Below, piece after piece: positions 34,919 to 43,488 of a stretch of DNA of 64,000 nt; position 1 is the first letter of the stretch, and each line of letters begins with the position of its first letter. Below the pieces are notes generated by a model that saw only the letters and a list, made by a program, of their open reading frames with translations, made no database searches and was not told the origin of the DNA. Source of the DNA: Collinsella sp. An307 (GTDB taxonomy: Bacteria > Actinomycetota > Coriobacteriia > Coriobacteriales > Coriobacteriaceae); assembly GCF_002161805.1 (NCBI RefSeq), contig NZ_NFIP01000005.1, forward strand, positions 1-64,000. The letters are read 5' to 3'. Made by a program: the position numbers and the translations under genes.

Positions 34919-36928
34919 ATGCACGGCGACACCATTTTGCTGCTCACCTTTGTATTCGCCCTCGTCGCGGCGTTTGCCGGCGGCCTCGTCGCGCGAGCGC
35001 TCCACCTGCCGCCCATTGTGGGCTACTTGCTCGGCGGCTTTGCGGTGGGGCCCTTCACGCCGGGCTTCATCGGTGACTCGCATGCCATGAGCCAGCTCTC
35101 CGAGGTTGGCGTCATGTTCATGATGTTCGGCGTCGGCATGCATTTCTCGATCCGTGACCTGCTCTCGGTCAAGGGCATCGCCATCCCCGGCGCGGTACTG
35201 CAGATCGCGCTTGGCACGCTTGCGGGCTGGGGGCTCGCGCAGGTGCTCGGTTGGTCAAGCGAGGCGGGCATCATGCTGGGACTTTCGGTGAGTATCGCCT
35301 CCACCGTCGTGCTCATCCGCAACCTCACCGACGCGGGCCGCTACCAGAGCGCGGGCGGACGCGTGGCCACCGGCTGGCTCATTGTGGAGGACCTCGCGAC
35401 CATCGTCATCCTCGTCATTTTGCCGGTGGTGTTTGGCCCGGGCGAGGTTGCGGGCCCGGCGCTTGCGTTTGAGGTGGTCGAGGCGCTCGTGCTCACGGCC
35501 GCGTTTGTGGCGCTCATGCTCGTGGTGGGGTCGCGCGTTCTGCCGTGGCTGCTCACCAAGATCGCGCGCTTCTGCCCGCGCGAGCTTTTCCAGCTCGCGG
35601 TGGTGGTTGTGGCGCTCGGCGTCGCCATGGTCGCGTCGCTTGTCTTCAACGTATCGGTTGCGCTCGGCGCATTTCTGGCCGGCGTGGTGGTGAGCGGGTC
35701 TGCGCTTTCGCACCGCATCGCGGCTGAGGCCGTGCCCTTTCAGGACCTGTTCTCCATCATCTTCTTTGCCTCGGTGGGCATGATGGTCGACCCGGCGGTG
35801 CTCGTGGCGCACCTGGGCGAGCTTCTTGCCATCGTGGCACTCATCATGGTCGGCAAATGGCTCATCAACATGGTGCTCGGCATCGTGCTTTCCGCCGGGC
35901 TCGCAACCACGCTCACCGTTGCTGCCGGCCTCTCGCAGATAGGCGAGTTCTCCTTCATTATCGGGCAGCTCGGCGTGTCGCTCGGCGTGCTCACCTCCGA
36001 GCAGTACAGCCTCATCTTGGGCGGCGCCGTCATCTCGATTGCGCTCAACTCGTTTGTGTTCAAGTCCGTCGACCCGCTCGAGCGCGTACTCGGCGCGCAC
36101 CCGCTGTTCCATAAGCTCTACGACCGTCACGTGCGCACCATCGAGACGCCCGGTACAAAGATGCTCGCCAACCATGTGGTCGTGGTGGGCTACGGCCATG
36201 CGGGCCGCTGCGTGGCAGATGTGCTCGCCCGGCTCGATATTCCGTGCTTGGTGGTAGAACGCGCCTTCGAGGCGGCCGAGGAGGCGGAGGCAGCCGGCCT
36301 CAGGGTGCTCCAGGGCGACGCGGCCAACTCCACCATCCTCGAGCACGCGCGGCTCGATGCGGCGCGTCTGCTTGTGGTCGCCATCGATCAGGAGGCGTCC
36401 GCCGAGCTCGTCGCCCGCGAGGCGCGCGAGCTCGCGCCGGGGCTCACGGTCGTCGCGCGCGCCGACTCCGACGGTGCGGTCGAGGCGCTCGTAGAGGCGG
36501 GCGCCGCTGACGTGGTGCGCCCCGAGCTGGAGGGCGGCATCGAGCTCATGCGCCATGCCCTGCTGCGTCTGGGTTACCGTCCGCAACAGATTCAGGGCTA
36601 CGCGAACGACCTGCGCGAGAGCGGTTATGAGGCTCTGGGCGATGGCGCGCAGCTCGCCCGCGTCCGTGCGGTCGAGCGCCTCATGACGGCGATGCACGAC
36701 CTCGAGCTCGACTGGGTTGAGGTAGAAGAGGGGAGTGCGCTTGCCGGCACCACCCTCGCTGAGAGCGATCTGCGTGCCCGTACGGGAGCGCAGGTGGTGG
36801 CGCTGCGTCGCGGCGAGGCGGTAACGCTTGCCGTTGCGCCCGACGAGGTTCTGCGCGCAGGCGATGTGCTCGGCCTCATGGCTTCGCCCGAGGGCCTCTC
36901 CGCCGCGGAGCGCGAGCTTGCGGGCTAG
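34919..36928 (+). CDS. Monovalent cation:proton antiporter, KefB/CPA2 type with RCK domains
   Basis: A 669-residue protein with about twelve membrane segments (residues 1-385, including GYLLGGFAVGPFTPGFIGD and a SQIGEFSFIIGQLG segment). A TrkA-N NAD-binding domain follows (HVVVVGYGHAGRCVADVL near 420), and a C-terminal TrkA-C domain near 585-665 (VEEGSALAGTTLAESDL). This architecture matches CPA2 exchangers such as KefB/KefC that move potassium or sodium against protons. The start is ATG 34919 after gaggac; the earlier frame has no homology. A 20-bp repeat array follows. Confidence 0.9.
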   Translation: MHGDTILLLTFVFALVAAFAGGLVARALHLPPIVGYLLGGFAVGPFTPGFIGDSHAMSQLSEVGVMFMMFGVGMHFSIRDLLSVKGIAIPGAVLQIALGTLAGWGLAQVLGWSSEAGIMLGLSVSIASTVVLIRNLTDAGRYQSAGGRVATGWLIVEDLATIVILVILPVVFGPGEVAGPALAFEVVEALVLTAAFVALMLVVGSRVLPWLLTKIARFCPRELFQLAVVVVALGVAMVASLVFNVSVALGAFLAGVVVSGSALSHRIAAEAVPFQDLFSIIFFASVGMMVDPAVLVAHLGELLAIVALIMVGKWLINMVLGIVLSAGLATTLTVAAGLSQIGEFSFIIGQLGVSLGVLTSEQYSLILGGAVISIALNSFVFKSVDPLERVLGAHPLFHKLYDRHVRTIETPGTKMLANHVVVVGYGHAGRCVADVLARLDIPCLVVERAFEAAEEAEAAGLRVLQGDAANSTILEHARLDAARLLVVAIDQEASAELVAREARELAPGLTVVARADSDGAVEALVEAGAADVVRPELEGGIELMRHALLRLGYRPQQIQGYANDLRESGYEALGDGAQLARVRAVERLMTAMHDLELDWVEVEEGSALAGTTLAESDLRARTGAQVVALRRGEAVTLAVAPDEVLRAGDVLGLMASPEGLSAAERELAG

Positions 36929-36988
36929 TTCGGTGGCAGGTACCAGAGGGTGCTGATGAGCGTTTTCGCGCCCTGTTCTTCGCTCCCT

Positions 36989-37201
36989 GTGTGTGCGCTT
37001 GTAACGCCTCATGTGCATCTGTCACACCCCGTGTGCATCTGTCACGCTATATGCCTGATGAAGCGTTACCGATGCACATAAAGTGTGACGGATGCACACG
37101 GTCCGTGCAAAGTGCACACGCAGCGTGACGAATGCACATGCAGCGTGACGAATGCACACGCAGCGTGACGAATGCACACGCAGCGTTACGAATTCGCAAA
37201 C
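36989..37201. repeat. Array of 20-bp repeats in two opposed orientations
   Basis: Seven direct 20-bp units run from 37062 to 37201 (type agcgtgacgaatgcacacgc; units five and six are identical). Three units in the opposite orientation run from 36989 to 37048, with a 13-bp junction. Most units have internal dyads such as GCGTG..CACGC or GTGTG..CACAC, so each can fold as a small hairpin. There are no unique spacers, which rules out CRISPR. It fills the gap between two converging genes. Confidence 0.9.
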
Positions 37202-37208
37202 AGCGCAC

Positions 37209-38219
37209 CTATGCCGCGGGCAGCGCGACCGTGATGGCGAGCGTGTTGCCCGTCGTCTCGGCAAAGACGGTACCGTCCATGGCGTCCACGAGGCGTGCTA
37301 CAATGGCGAGGCCGAGCCCCGTCCCCTCGCCTGTGCGCGCGGCGTCGCTGCGGTAGAAACGGTCGAAAAGTCGCGCCGCGTCGATGCGCGAGGCATCTGC
37401 CACCGGGTTTTTGAAACGTATCGTCACGCAATCTGCTGGTAAGGTCGCATCCGCTGTGCCGACGGCGCGTGCGAGCTCTCTGCCTGTGGGCGCGCCGCCG
37501 TCTGCCGGTGTCGCAGCGGCGACTTCACGTGCAACCTCCACTGTCGGCGCGCCCGTACCGTGCCGCAGGGTATTGACAGTGAGGTTCATGAGCACGCGTC
37601 CAAGCGCCTCGCGGTTGGCGAGTGCACGGACGCTCTCGCCGATTTCGACGCAGCGGATTATCGGCTCCCAGCCGCGGGCGGTAAGGTCGGGGTAGAACGA
37701 GAGGAGCGCCTCAGAAAGCGCAGGCATGACCTCCACGGGTTCGGTCGCGAGGGTAAAATCCGGGTCGTTCGCCCGTGCATACTCAAAGAGGCCGTCCACC
37801 AGCTCGCGCATGGTGCCCAGGCGCTCGGTTGCCTGGGTGCGGTAACGAGTGGCCTCCTCCTCGTTCTCGGCGCGCTCAGCGAGCTGGAGGTACCCCTGGG
37901 CACCGGCGAGCGGCGTGCGGATATCGTGGCTGAGCGATGCGAGGTCCTGCTGGAAGGCGCCCTTCGCACGCTCGGCGGCGATGCGTTCCCCCTCGGTTCG
38001 GTCGAACTCGGCGTTCAGCGCCTGAGCAAGCTGTGTGAGGCCGGCACTTCGCACATGTAACCTGATGCGTGCGTTGCTGGAGCCTCGGTCGGCGCGCGTC
38101 TCGACGAGGCGGGCGATGCGTGCGAGTTCGCGATCGCGTGCGAGAAGGAGGAGGCCGCAGAGCGCACCCGCCGCGCCGAGAACGGCTACGAGAATCAAAA
38201 GTATCGTCTGCACCTCCAT
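37209..38219 (-). CDS. Sensor histidine kinase (BceS/LanK-like context)
   Basis: A 336-residue kinase with a single N-terminal membrane segment (about 5-26), a short linker, a HisKA domain with the phosphorylated His in SLSHDIRTPLAG (His 98), and a HATPase with N box NLTVNTLRHG and G boxes GEGTGLGLAI. It has almost no extracellular domain, so it probably senses through its partner ABC transporter. ATG 38219 follows ggaggtg. It is the last gene of a regulator-ATPase-permease-kinase set. Confidence 0.9.
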   Translation of the reverse strand: MEVQTILLILVAVLGAAGALCGLLLLARDRELARIARLVETRADRGSSNARIRLHVRSAGLTQLAQALNAEFDRTEGERIAAERAKGAFQQDLASLSHDIRTPLAGAQGYLQLAERAENEEEATRYRTQATERLGTMRELVDGLFEYARANDPDFTLATEPVEVMPALSEALLSFYPDLTARGWEPIIRCVEIGESVRALANREALGRVLMNLTVNTLRHGTGAPTVEVAREVAAATPADGGAPTGRELARAVGTADATLPADCVTIRFKNPVADASRIDAARLFDRFYRSDAARTGEGTGLGLAIVARLVDAMDGTVFAETTGNTLAITVALPAA

Positions 38220-38254
38220 GGGCACCTCCCCGTCCCTAGGTGATATTTTGCCAC

Positions 38255-39058
38255 CTACAGCGTTTTGCGGCGGAAGACAATCCAGCCGAGCGCGCCCGCT
38301 GCGATTGCCCAGCCCACGGCGACGAGCGCGGTGTGCACGAGCGCACCCGCATCCCCGGCGACGAAGGACGTGCCGTTGCCGAGTCCCATCGCCTGTCTGT
38401 AGAGCATGTTGTCGATAGCAAATTGCGCCAGGTCTGTTGCCGGTGGTAGGAAGGCCGCGACCATGCCAAAGAGCAACATGAACCCGTTGCCTACGATGCC
38501 GAGGCCCACGAACATGGTGCTCACCCAGGCGAGCGTTTCCCCGCGGGAGAGGATGGCGCAGAGGGTGCAGACGACGGTGTAGGTAAACCCGACGAGCGAT
38601 GCCAGGCTCCACCACATGAGCAACTGCGATATGTTCGTGACGCTCTCAACGCGCATGCCGAGCATCCAAGGGATGAGCCCGAAGCAGACGAGCATGACGC
38701 CCGGAAGAACGAGTGCAAACAACGCGCCAACTGCGATTTTTGAGGCGATGTAACCGCTTCGGGCGCCACCGCCGACGAGTACGGTTTTGAACCCGCTCGC
38801 CTTCCAATCGCTTGCGACCAGATACGTGGGAGCGTAGGAGGCAAGCAGAGGCAGAAAGCCAGAAAGGAAGGCTATCTCTGCCGTGACATCAAGCGCGTTG
38901 GGAAAATCTACCGTAGAAATCGGCTTGCCCGCGCTAAGCGCGATGACTATGTTCACCCCGACGAAGAACAGGCAGAAACCGACGATAAAGAGTAAAACAC
39001 CCACCGTCACACCCGAGTGGTGCAGGCGGTAGAGGTCGGCGCGCAGGAAGTTCAGCAT
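38255..39058 (-). CDS. ABC transporter permease (ABC-2 type, lantibiotic/bacitracin-immunity style)
   Basis: A 267-residue membrane protein with six hydrophobic segments, beginning MLNFLRADLYRLHHSG. The first two segments flank a soluble loop (STVDFPNALDVTA). This layout is like permeases of the LanEG/BcrB immunity group. It starts 6 bases after the ATPase gene stop, and the kinase gene follows after 35 bases, so all are probably one operon. Confidence 0.85.
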   Translation of the reverse strand: MLNFLRADLYRLHHSGVTVGVLLFIVGFCLFFVGVNIVIALSAGKPISTVDFPNALDVTAEIAFLSGFLPLLASYAPTYLVASDWKASGFKTVLVGGGARSGYIASKIAVGALFALVLPGVMLVCFGLIPWMLGMRVESVTNISQLLMWWSLASLVGFTYTVVCTLCAILSRGETLAWVSTMFVGLGIVGNGFMLLFGMVAAFLPPATDLAQFAIDNMLYRQAMGLGNGTSFVAGDAGALVHTALVAVGWAIAAGALGWIVFRRKTL

Positions 39059-39064
39059 CGCCCA

Positions 39065-40042
39065 TCACCTACCTTTCCGAGAGAAGCGGCCGGCGGTGCG
39101 GCTCGCGGCATTGCCGGACGTGGTGCCGGTATCGCCTACGTCGTGGCCGCCCATGAGCTTCACAAAGAACGCCTCACGGTCGCCCTCTGTGCGGTGCAGG
39201 TCGGTAAGCGCAATGCCCTCGCTCATGAGGACCTCGCCCACACGTGCAGTGTCCACGTCGCCGTCGATGCGCAGGGTGTTGTCCGGCATCATCTGAATAC
39301 ATCCGCCGCGGACGCGCTCAGTGAGCGTCGCGAGGGCGCGTTCTGGCTCAGTGCAGCTGAGGGAAAGGTAGCTCGCACACTCCTCCTCCACGGCGGCTGC
39401 TGTCAGCTCCCGCACCATGTGGCCGTCGCGGATGATGCCGTAGCAGGTACACATGCGCTCGAGCTGGTCGAGTACGTGCGAGCTGATGAGCACCGTCACG
39501 CCGCGCTCGCGGTTGAGACGCACGATCAATGTGCGGATTGCACGCGCCGCGTCCGGGTCGAGGCCGTTCAGCGGTTCGTCCAGCATAAGCACGCTTGGGT
39601 TGCCCATGAGGGCGAGCGCGATGCCAAGACGCTGCTTCATGCCCATGGAGAAACGCTTGGCTTTCTGCCGTCCCGTATCGGCGAGGCCAACCGCGTGAAG
39701 CAGCTCTTGGCAGGTTTGCTTGGCGTCCACGATGCCAAGGGTGAGTGCCTTTACCATGAGGTTGTCACGTGCGGACAGGCTAGGGTAGATTCCGGGGTTC
39801 TCGATGAGCGTGCCTACCGCCGGATGCGCCTCACAGGGCGCAAGCGAGGCGCCTAGCACGTTCACCTCGCCTGCGGTTGCGGGCATGAGCCCTGCCACGA
39901 TTTTCATGGTGGTGGACTTGCCTGAACCGTTCTTGCCAATGAACCCGTAGATTTCGCCGCGTCCCACGGTAAGGTTGAGGCTGCGGAGGGCCCGCTTACC
40001 GCGGAATGTCTTCTCGAGCACGTGCGTCTCGATGGCGTTCAT
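39065..40042 (-). CDS. ABC transporter ATP-binding protein (BcrA-like)
   Basis: A 325-residue ATPase with Walker A GKNGSGKST near residue 38, signature FSMGMKQRLGIALAL, Walker B LMLDEPLNGLDP and the switch His in LISSHVLDQLE. A C-terminal ~90-residue regulatory extension (after about 215) is typical of BcrA-type exporters linked to peptide-antibiotic resistance. ATG 40042 follows aaaggaga. It is grouped with a permease and a two-component system. Confidence 0.9.
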   Translation of the reverse strand: MNAIETHVLEKTFRGKRALRSLNLTVGRGEIYGFIGKNGSGKSTTMKIVAGLMPATAGEVNVLGASLAPCEAHPAVGTLIENPGIYPSLSARDNLMVKALTLGIVDAKQTCQELLHAVGLADTGRQKAKRFSMGMKQRLGIALALMGNPSVLMLDEPLNGLDPDAARAIRTLIVRLNRERGVTVLISSHVLDQLERMCTCYGIIRDGHMVRELTAAAVEEECASYLSLSCTEPERALATLTERVRGGCIQMMPDNTLRIDGDVDTARVGEVLMSEGIALTDLHRTEGDREAFFVKLMGGHDVGDTGTTSGNAASRTAGRFSRKGR

Positions 40043-40150
40043 GGTCGCATCTCCTTTCACTCGACGTTCATCTTGGCATAGAAGATACGGACCGTGCTGC
40101 AAGAAGATGCCAGCAAACCTGCAAGATTGTTGCAAGATTGGGCCCGTTTG

Positions 40151-40909
40151 CTAGCGACGCAGCTTGAAACCGATGCCCCAGACCGTCTCGATATGGACAT
40201 CAGCGCCCAACGCCTTAAGCTTGGAGCGAAGGTTGCCCATGTGGGTGACGACGGTTTTCTCGTCCGCAACGGTGGGGATGAGCGCGGGGTCGTCGGTGCA
40301 GCAGAGTGTGTAGAGTTCGCGCTTGGTGAAGACGCGGTCTGGGTGTTCCATGAGCGTGGCGAGAAGATCGAACTCGGTGCGGGTCAGCCTGACAGGTGCG
40401 CCTGCCACCGTGAACGTGCGAGTCTCAGGCGAGAGGCGCCAGGTGCCAAAGGCGAGCACACGCTCCTCAGGGTCTGTAGCGCGCTCGTCTTCGCATCCGT
40501 GCGTGGTCGTTGCGCCGCCTTGCGCGCGTCTAAAGAGCGCTTCTGCACGGGCGGCAAGTTCATCGAGGTCAAAGGGTTTGACGAGGTAATCGTCCGCACC
40601 GGTGCGCAGGAGTGCCACCCGGTCAGACACCGCGCCTTTGGCCGAGGTCACGATGATCGGAATGTCTCCGAGCCGCGCGCGTGCAAACGGCACGAGCTCC
40701 TCGCCGGGCATGCCGGGCAACATGAGGTCGGTGATGATGAGGTTAAAACCGGTTCCACGCACGCAGTCCCGCGTCGCCTCCTCAATAACGAGCCTAGCCT
40801 CGCTTCCCGAGAAGACGGGCACACTGGTATAGCCCTCCTGATTAAGAAAGGTGCATACAATCTCGTTTAGGCTGGCGTCGTCTTCTACCACGAGCACGCG
40901 TCCGGCCAT
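40151..40909 (-). CDS. OmpR-family response regulator
   Basis: A 252-residue regulator with a receiver domain (acidic pair E9/D10/D11, phosphoacceptor Asp 61 in IITDLMLPG, Lys in VKPFDLDEL) and a winged-helix DNA-binding domain ending HIETVWGIGFKLRR. It is the first gene of the module with the BcrAB-like transporter and the kinase at 37209. A 108-bp gap separates it from the ATPase gene, perhaps with an internal promoter. It is divergent from a second two-component system. Confidence 0.92.
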   Translation of the reverse strand: MAGRVLVVEDDASLNEIVCTFLNQEGYTSVPVFSGSEARLVIEEATRDCVRGTGFNLIITDLMLPGMPGEELVPFARARLGDIPIIVTSAKGAVSDRVALLRTGADDYLVKPFDLDELAARAEALFRRAQGGATTTHGCEDERATDPEERVLAFGTWRLSPETRTFTVAGAPVRLTRTEFDLLATLMEHPDRVFTKRELYTLCCTDDPALIPTVADEKTVVTHMGNLRSKLKALGADVHIETVWGIGFKLRR

Positions 40910-41015
40910 GTTTCCTCCTGAGTTGTTATGTGCGGAGCAGTCGGCATCATGCTAGCACGCCGGTCCTCTGCTGGTCGGCTCCCTCTGGGGGGTTTTGCTT
41001 ATCTAGCGGGCCTTG

Positions 41016-41032
41016 GCTTAACGCTAGCTTAA
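41016..41032 (+). promoter_or_regulatory. Direct-repeat regulator box GCTTAA-N5-GCTTAA
   Basis: Two GCTTAA half-sites (41016-41021, 41027-41032) with an 11-bp period lie about 65 bp before the next response-regulator gene. One-turn direct repeats are the usual binding sites of OmpR-family regulators, so autoregulation is likely. Confidence 0.5.
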
Positions 41033-41097
41033 TTTCTGCAATGCCCGGCACCCGTCCGGCTTCGCTGGGCATAATGGGGGCCAGGGAAGGAGTGCCC

Positions 41098-41805
41098 GTG
41101 AATACTCAGCACACACCGCGCGTCCTTGTCGTCGACGACGAGCGCGCCATCACCGATCTGGTCGGAATCTACCTCAAAAACGAGGGATACGAGGTGACGC
41201 TCGCCTATAACGGGGCGGACGCTGCTCGCGCCATCCTCACGCAGGAATTCGACCTTGCCCTTCTCGACATCATGCTGCCCGACATCGACGGGTTCGAGCT
41301 GTTGCGCACCGTACGCGCAAACCACACCTATCCGGTCATCATGCTCACCGCGCGCGATGCCCAGTCCGACAAGATCGAGGGGCTCTCGCTGGGGGCAGAT
41401 GACTACGTGGTAAAGCCGTTTAGGCCGCTAGAGCTTGTTGCCCGCGTCAAAGCGCAGCTCAGGCGCTATACGAGCTACGGCACGCGCGACCAGGCAGAAG
41501 AGGCGGTCCTAAACGTCAACGGACTATCCATCAACCGCGACGCCCGCCAGGTGACGGTGGACGGGAAGCCCGTGCGCACCACACCGCTCGAGTACGCGAT
41601 TCTGCTGTATCTGGTCGAGCACCGCGGCAAGGTCGTTCCCGTGGAGGAGCTCTTTGCCGCCGTGTGGAAAGAGCAGTTCATGGCGGGGTCCAACAACACC
41701 GTCATGGTGCACATCCGCCACCTGCGCGAGAAGATCGGCGACGACGCGGCCAATCCGCGTTTCATTCGCAACATTTGGGGCGTCGGGTATACCATCGACG
41801 CGTAG
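41098..41805 (+). CDS. VanR-like OmpR-family response regulator
   Basis: A 235-residue regulator with phosphoacceptor Asp 57 in LALLDIMLPD, the Lys in VVKPFRPLEL, and a winged helix ending IRNIWGVGYTIDA. The overall sequence resembles VanR/YycF-type regulators. GTG 41098 is chosen because gggaagga precedes it and the receiver homology begins within ten residues. It lies 41 bases upstream of its kinase. Confidence 0.92.
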   Translation: MNTQHTPRVLVVDDERAITDLVGIYLKNEGYEVTLAYNGADAARAILTQEFDLALLDIMLPDIDGFELLRTVRANHTYPVIMLTARDAQSDKIEGLSLGADDYVVKPFRPLELVARVKAQLRRYTSYGTRDQAEEAVLNVNGLSINRDARQVTVDGKPVRTTPLEYAILLYLVEHRGKVVPVEELFAAVWKEQFMAGSNNTVMVHIRHLREKIGDDAANPRFIRNIWGVGYTIDA

Positions 41806-41846
41806 GCGAGCAACGCGACGCTTGGCGCGAGACGGGGGTGCAGCGC

Positions 41847-43412
41847 ATGGCGAACAAGATCTGGGCGGACCGGCGTGAGGCCCACGCACCGGTGAATCCG
41901 GTTACGGGCGAGCCGCGGCGTGCAGACAGCGCCGCTGCGCACGAACAGGTGCCGGCAGAAGCGCCCGCGCCAAGCGAGGCGTCCGCGCAGCGCGTTACGG
42001 CAGACGGAGCGGCTTCGTTTTGGGATGACGATACACCCGCCCGTCTCTCGGTGCCGTCCCCTGCTGCTACCCAAGCTGCGGGCGCGGCGCCGGTGAGCGG
42101 TGCTGCCTCGGAGTCGTTTGTCGATCGTGTGGACGAGGAGCTCGCCCCCAAGACCCTGCTCGAGCACCTGAGCGCGCTCATGGGTAACCGAGCGTTTTCC
42201 ATCTGCATGCTCTTTGTGGTGCTGCTTGTGGTGGTCGGCCCCGATCAGCTGCTGCTTTTTGTGGTGCTGCTGTTTTTGGGCTACCTGCTTATCGATCGCT
42301 TCCCGCCGGTGCGCCGCTGCGTCATCATGGGCGGAGCGGCCTGGCTCGCCACGCTCCTGGTGGGCTTCATCGTTTCAGAGAGCGTGACCGCCCCCATCGT
42401 CTTTGGCCTCGACCACGTGTTCATGATTGGTGGCTTTTTGCTTGCCGTCGCCGTGTGCGGGGCGTATTTTGCCGGGCGCTCTATGTACCGCTACGGCTAC
42501 GACCGTGGGCAGGAGGAGGCCGACCACGTTATCTCTGCGCACATCGTTGACCGGCTGATCGAGCATCGCGACAACTGGGACGAGCTCGACGGGAGCTTCC
42601 TCGAGGTGGAGAGCGCGGTCAACCGCGTGCGCGAGAGCGAGCGCAAGGCGGAACAGGCGCTGCGTGACGATGCTGCCCGCAAAGACGACCTCGTCACCTA
42701 CCTCGCCCACGACCTCAAGACGCCGCTCGCAAGTGTGGTGGGCTATCTTTCGCTGCTGGAGGAAGCACCCGACCTGCCGCTTGAGCAGCGTGCTCATTTC
42801 TGCGGCATCGCGCTCGAGAAGGCGCGGCGCCTCGATGCCCTTATCGAGGAGTTTTTCGATATCACGCGCTTCGACTTCCACGATATGGTGCTCACGCGCG
42901 GCTACGTGGACCTCTCGCTGTTGCTCGCGCAGGTGGTGGACGAGTTCTACCCAACGCTTTCCGCCCAGAACAAGGATGCCGAGGTCGATGTGCCGGAGGG
43001 GCTCTCGGTGCTGGTCGATGCGGACAAGATGGCGCGCGTGTTCAACAACGTCATGAAAAACGCCATCGCCTACAGCTACGAGGGCTCGACGATTCGTGTG
43101 AGCGCCCGTCGCCTGGGCACATCGTTGGCTGCGGCTTCCGCCTCTCAGCCGTCGGGCGATGCCGCCACGGTCGCTCATGCCGAGGGGCCGGTTGAGATTC
43201 GCTTCGAGAACCAGGGCGACCCCATTCCCGCCCCCAAGCTCAAGGTGATCTTCGAGAAGTTCTATCGTCTCGATGCCGCGCGTGCCACCAACCACGGCGG
43301 GGCTGGCTTGGGGCTTGCCATTGCCAAGGAGATTGTGACGGCGCACGGCGGCACCATCTCCTGCGAATCGTCGCCCGAGCACACTGTGTTTATCATCGTC
43401 CTGCCGGCGTAG
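41847..43412 (+). CDS. VanS-like sensor histidine kinase
   Basis: A 521-residue kinase. Residues 1-110 form an unusual long, Ala/Pro-rich cytoplasmic N-terminus. Four hydrophobic segments follow (about 115-215), then a HisKA domain with AHDLKTPLASVVGYLSLLEE (His about 288) and a HATPase with NNVMKNAIAYSYEG and GGAGLGLAIAKEI. The HisKA sequence is characteristic of VanS-type kinases. There are no van ligase genes nearby, so glycopeptide resistance is not implied. ATG 41847 follows gacggggg. Confidence 0.9.
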   Translation: MANKIWADRREAHAPVNPVTGEPRRADSAAAHEQVPAEAPAPSEASAQRVTADGAASFWDDDTPARLSVPSPAATQAAGAAPVSGAASESFVDRVDEELAPKTLLEHLSALMGNRAFSICMLFVVLLVVVGPDQLLLFVVLLFLGYLLIDRFPPVRRCVIMGGAAWLATLLVGFIVSESVTAPIVFGLDHVFMIGGFLLAVAVCGAYFAGRSMYRYGYDRGQEEADHVISAHIVDRLIEHRDNWDELDGSFLEVESAVNRVRESERKAEQALRDDAARKDDLVTYLAHDLKTPLASVVGYLSLLEEAPDLPLEQRAHFCGIALEKARRLDALIEEFFDITRFDFHDMVLTRGYVDLSLLLAQVVDEFYPTLSAQNKDAEVDVPEGLSVLVDADKMARVFNNVMKNAIAYSYEGSTIRVSARRLGTSLAAASASQPSGDAATVAHAEGPVEIRFENQGDPIPAPKLKVIFEKFYRLDAARATNHGGAGLGLAIAKEIVTAHGGTISCESSPEHTVFIIVLPA

Positions 43413-43488
43413 CGCCACTGCATCTGTCCGCGCATGTTTGGGTACAAGCGGCTACAAGTGCACGGTGTTTGTTGAAAGGTCCCCGTCG

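Noticed and set aside
36989-37201. CRISPR array
   Set aside because: Units are contiguous 20-bp repeats with no unique spacers, in both orientations, and no cas genes are nearby.
41098-43412. Glycopeptide (vancomycin) resistance locus
   Set aside because: Only VanR/VanS-like regulators are present; no vanH, ligase or vanX genes.
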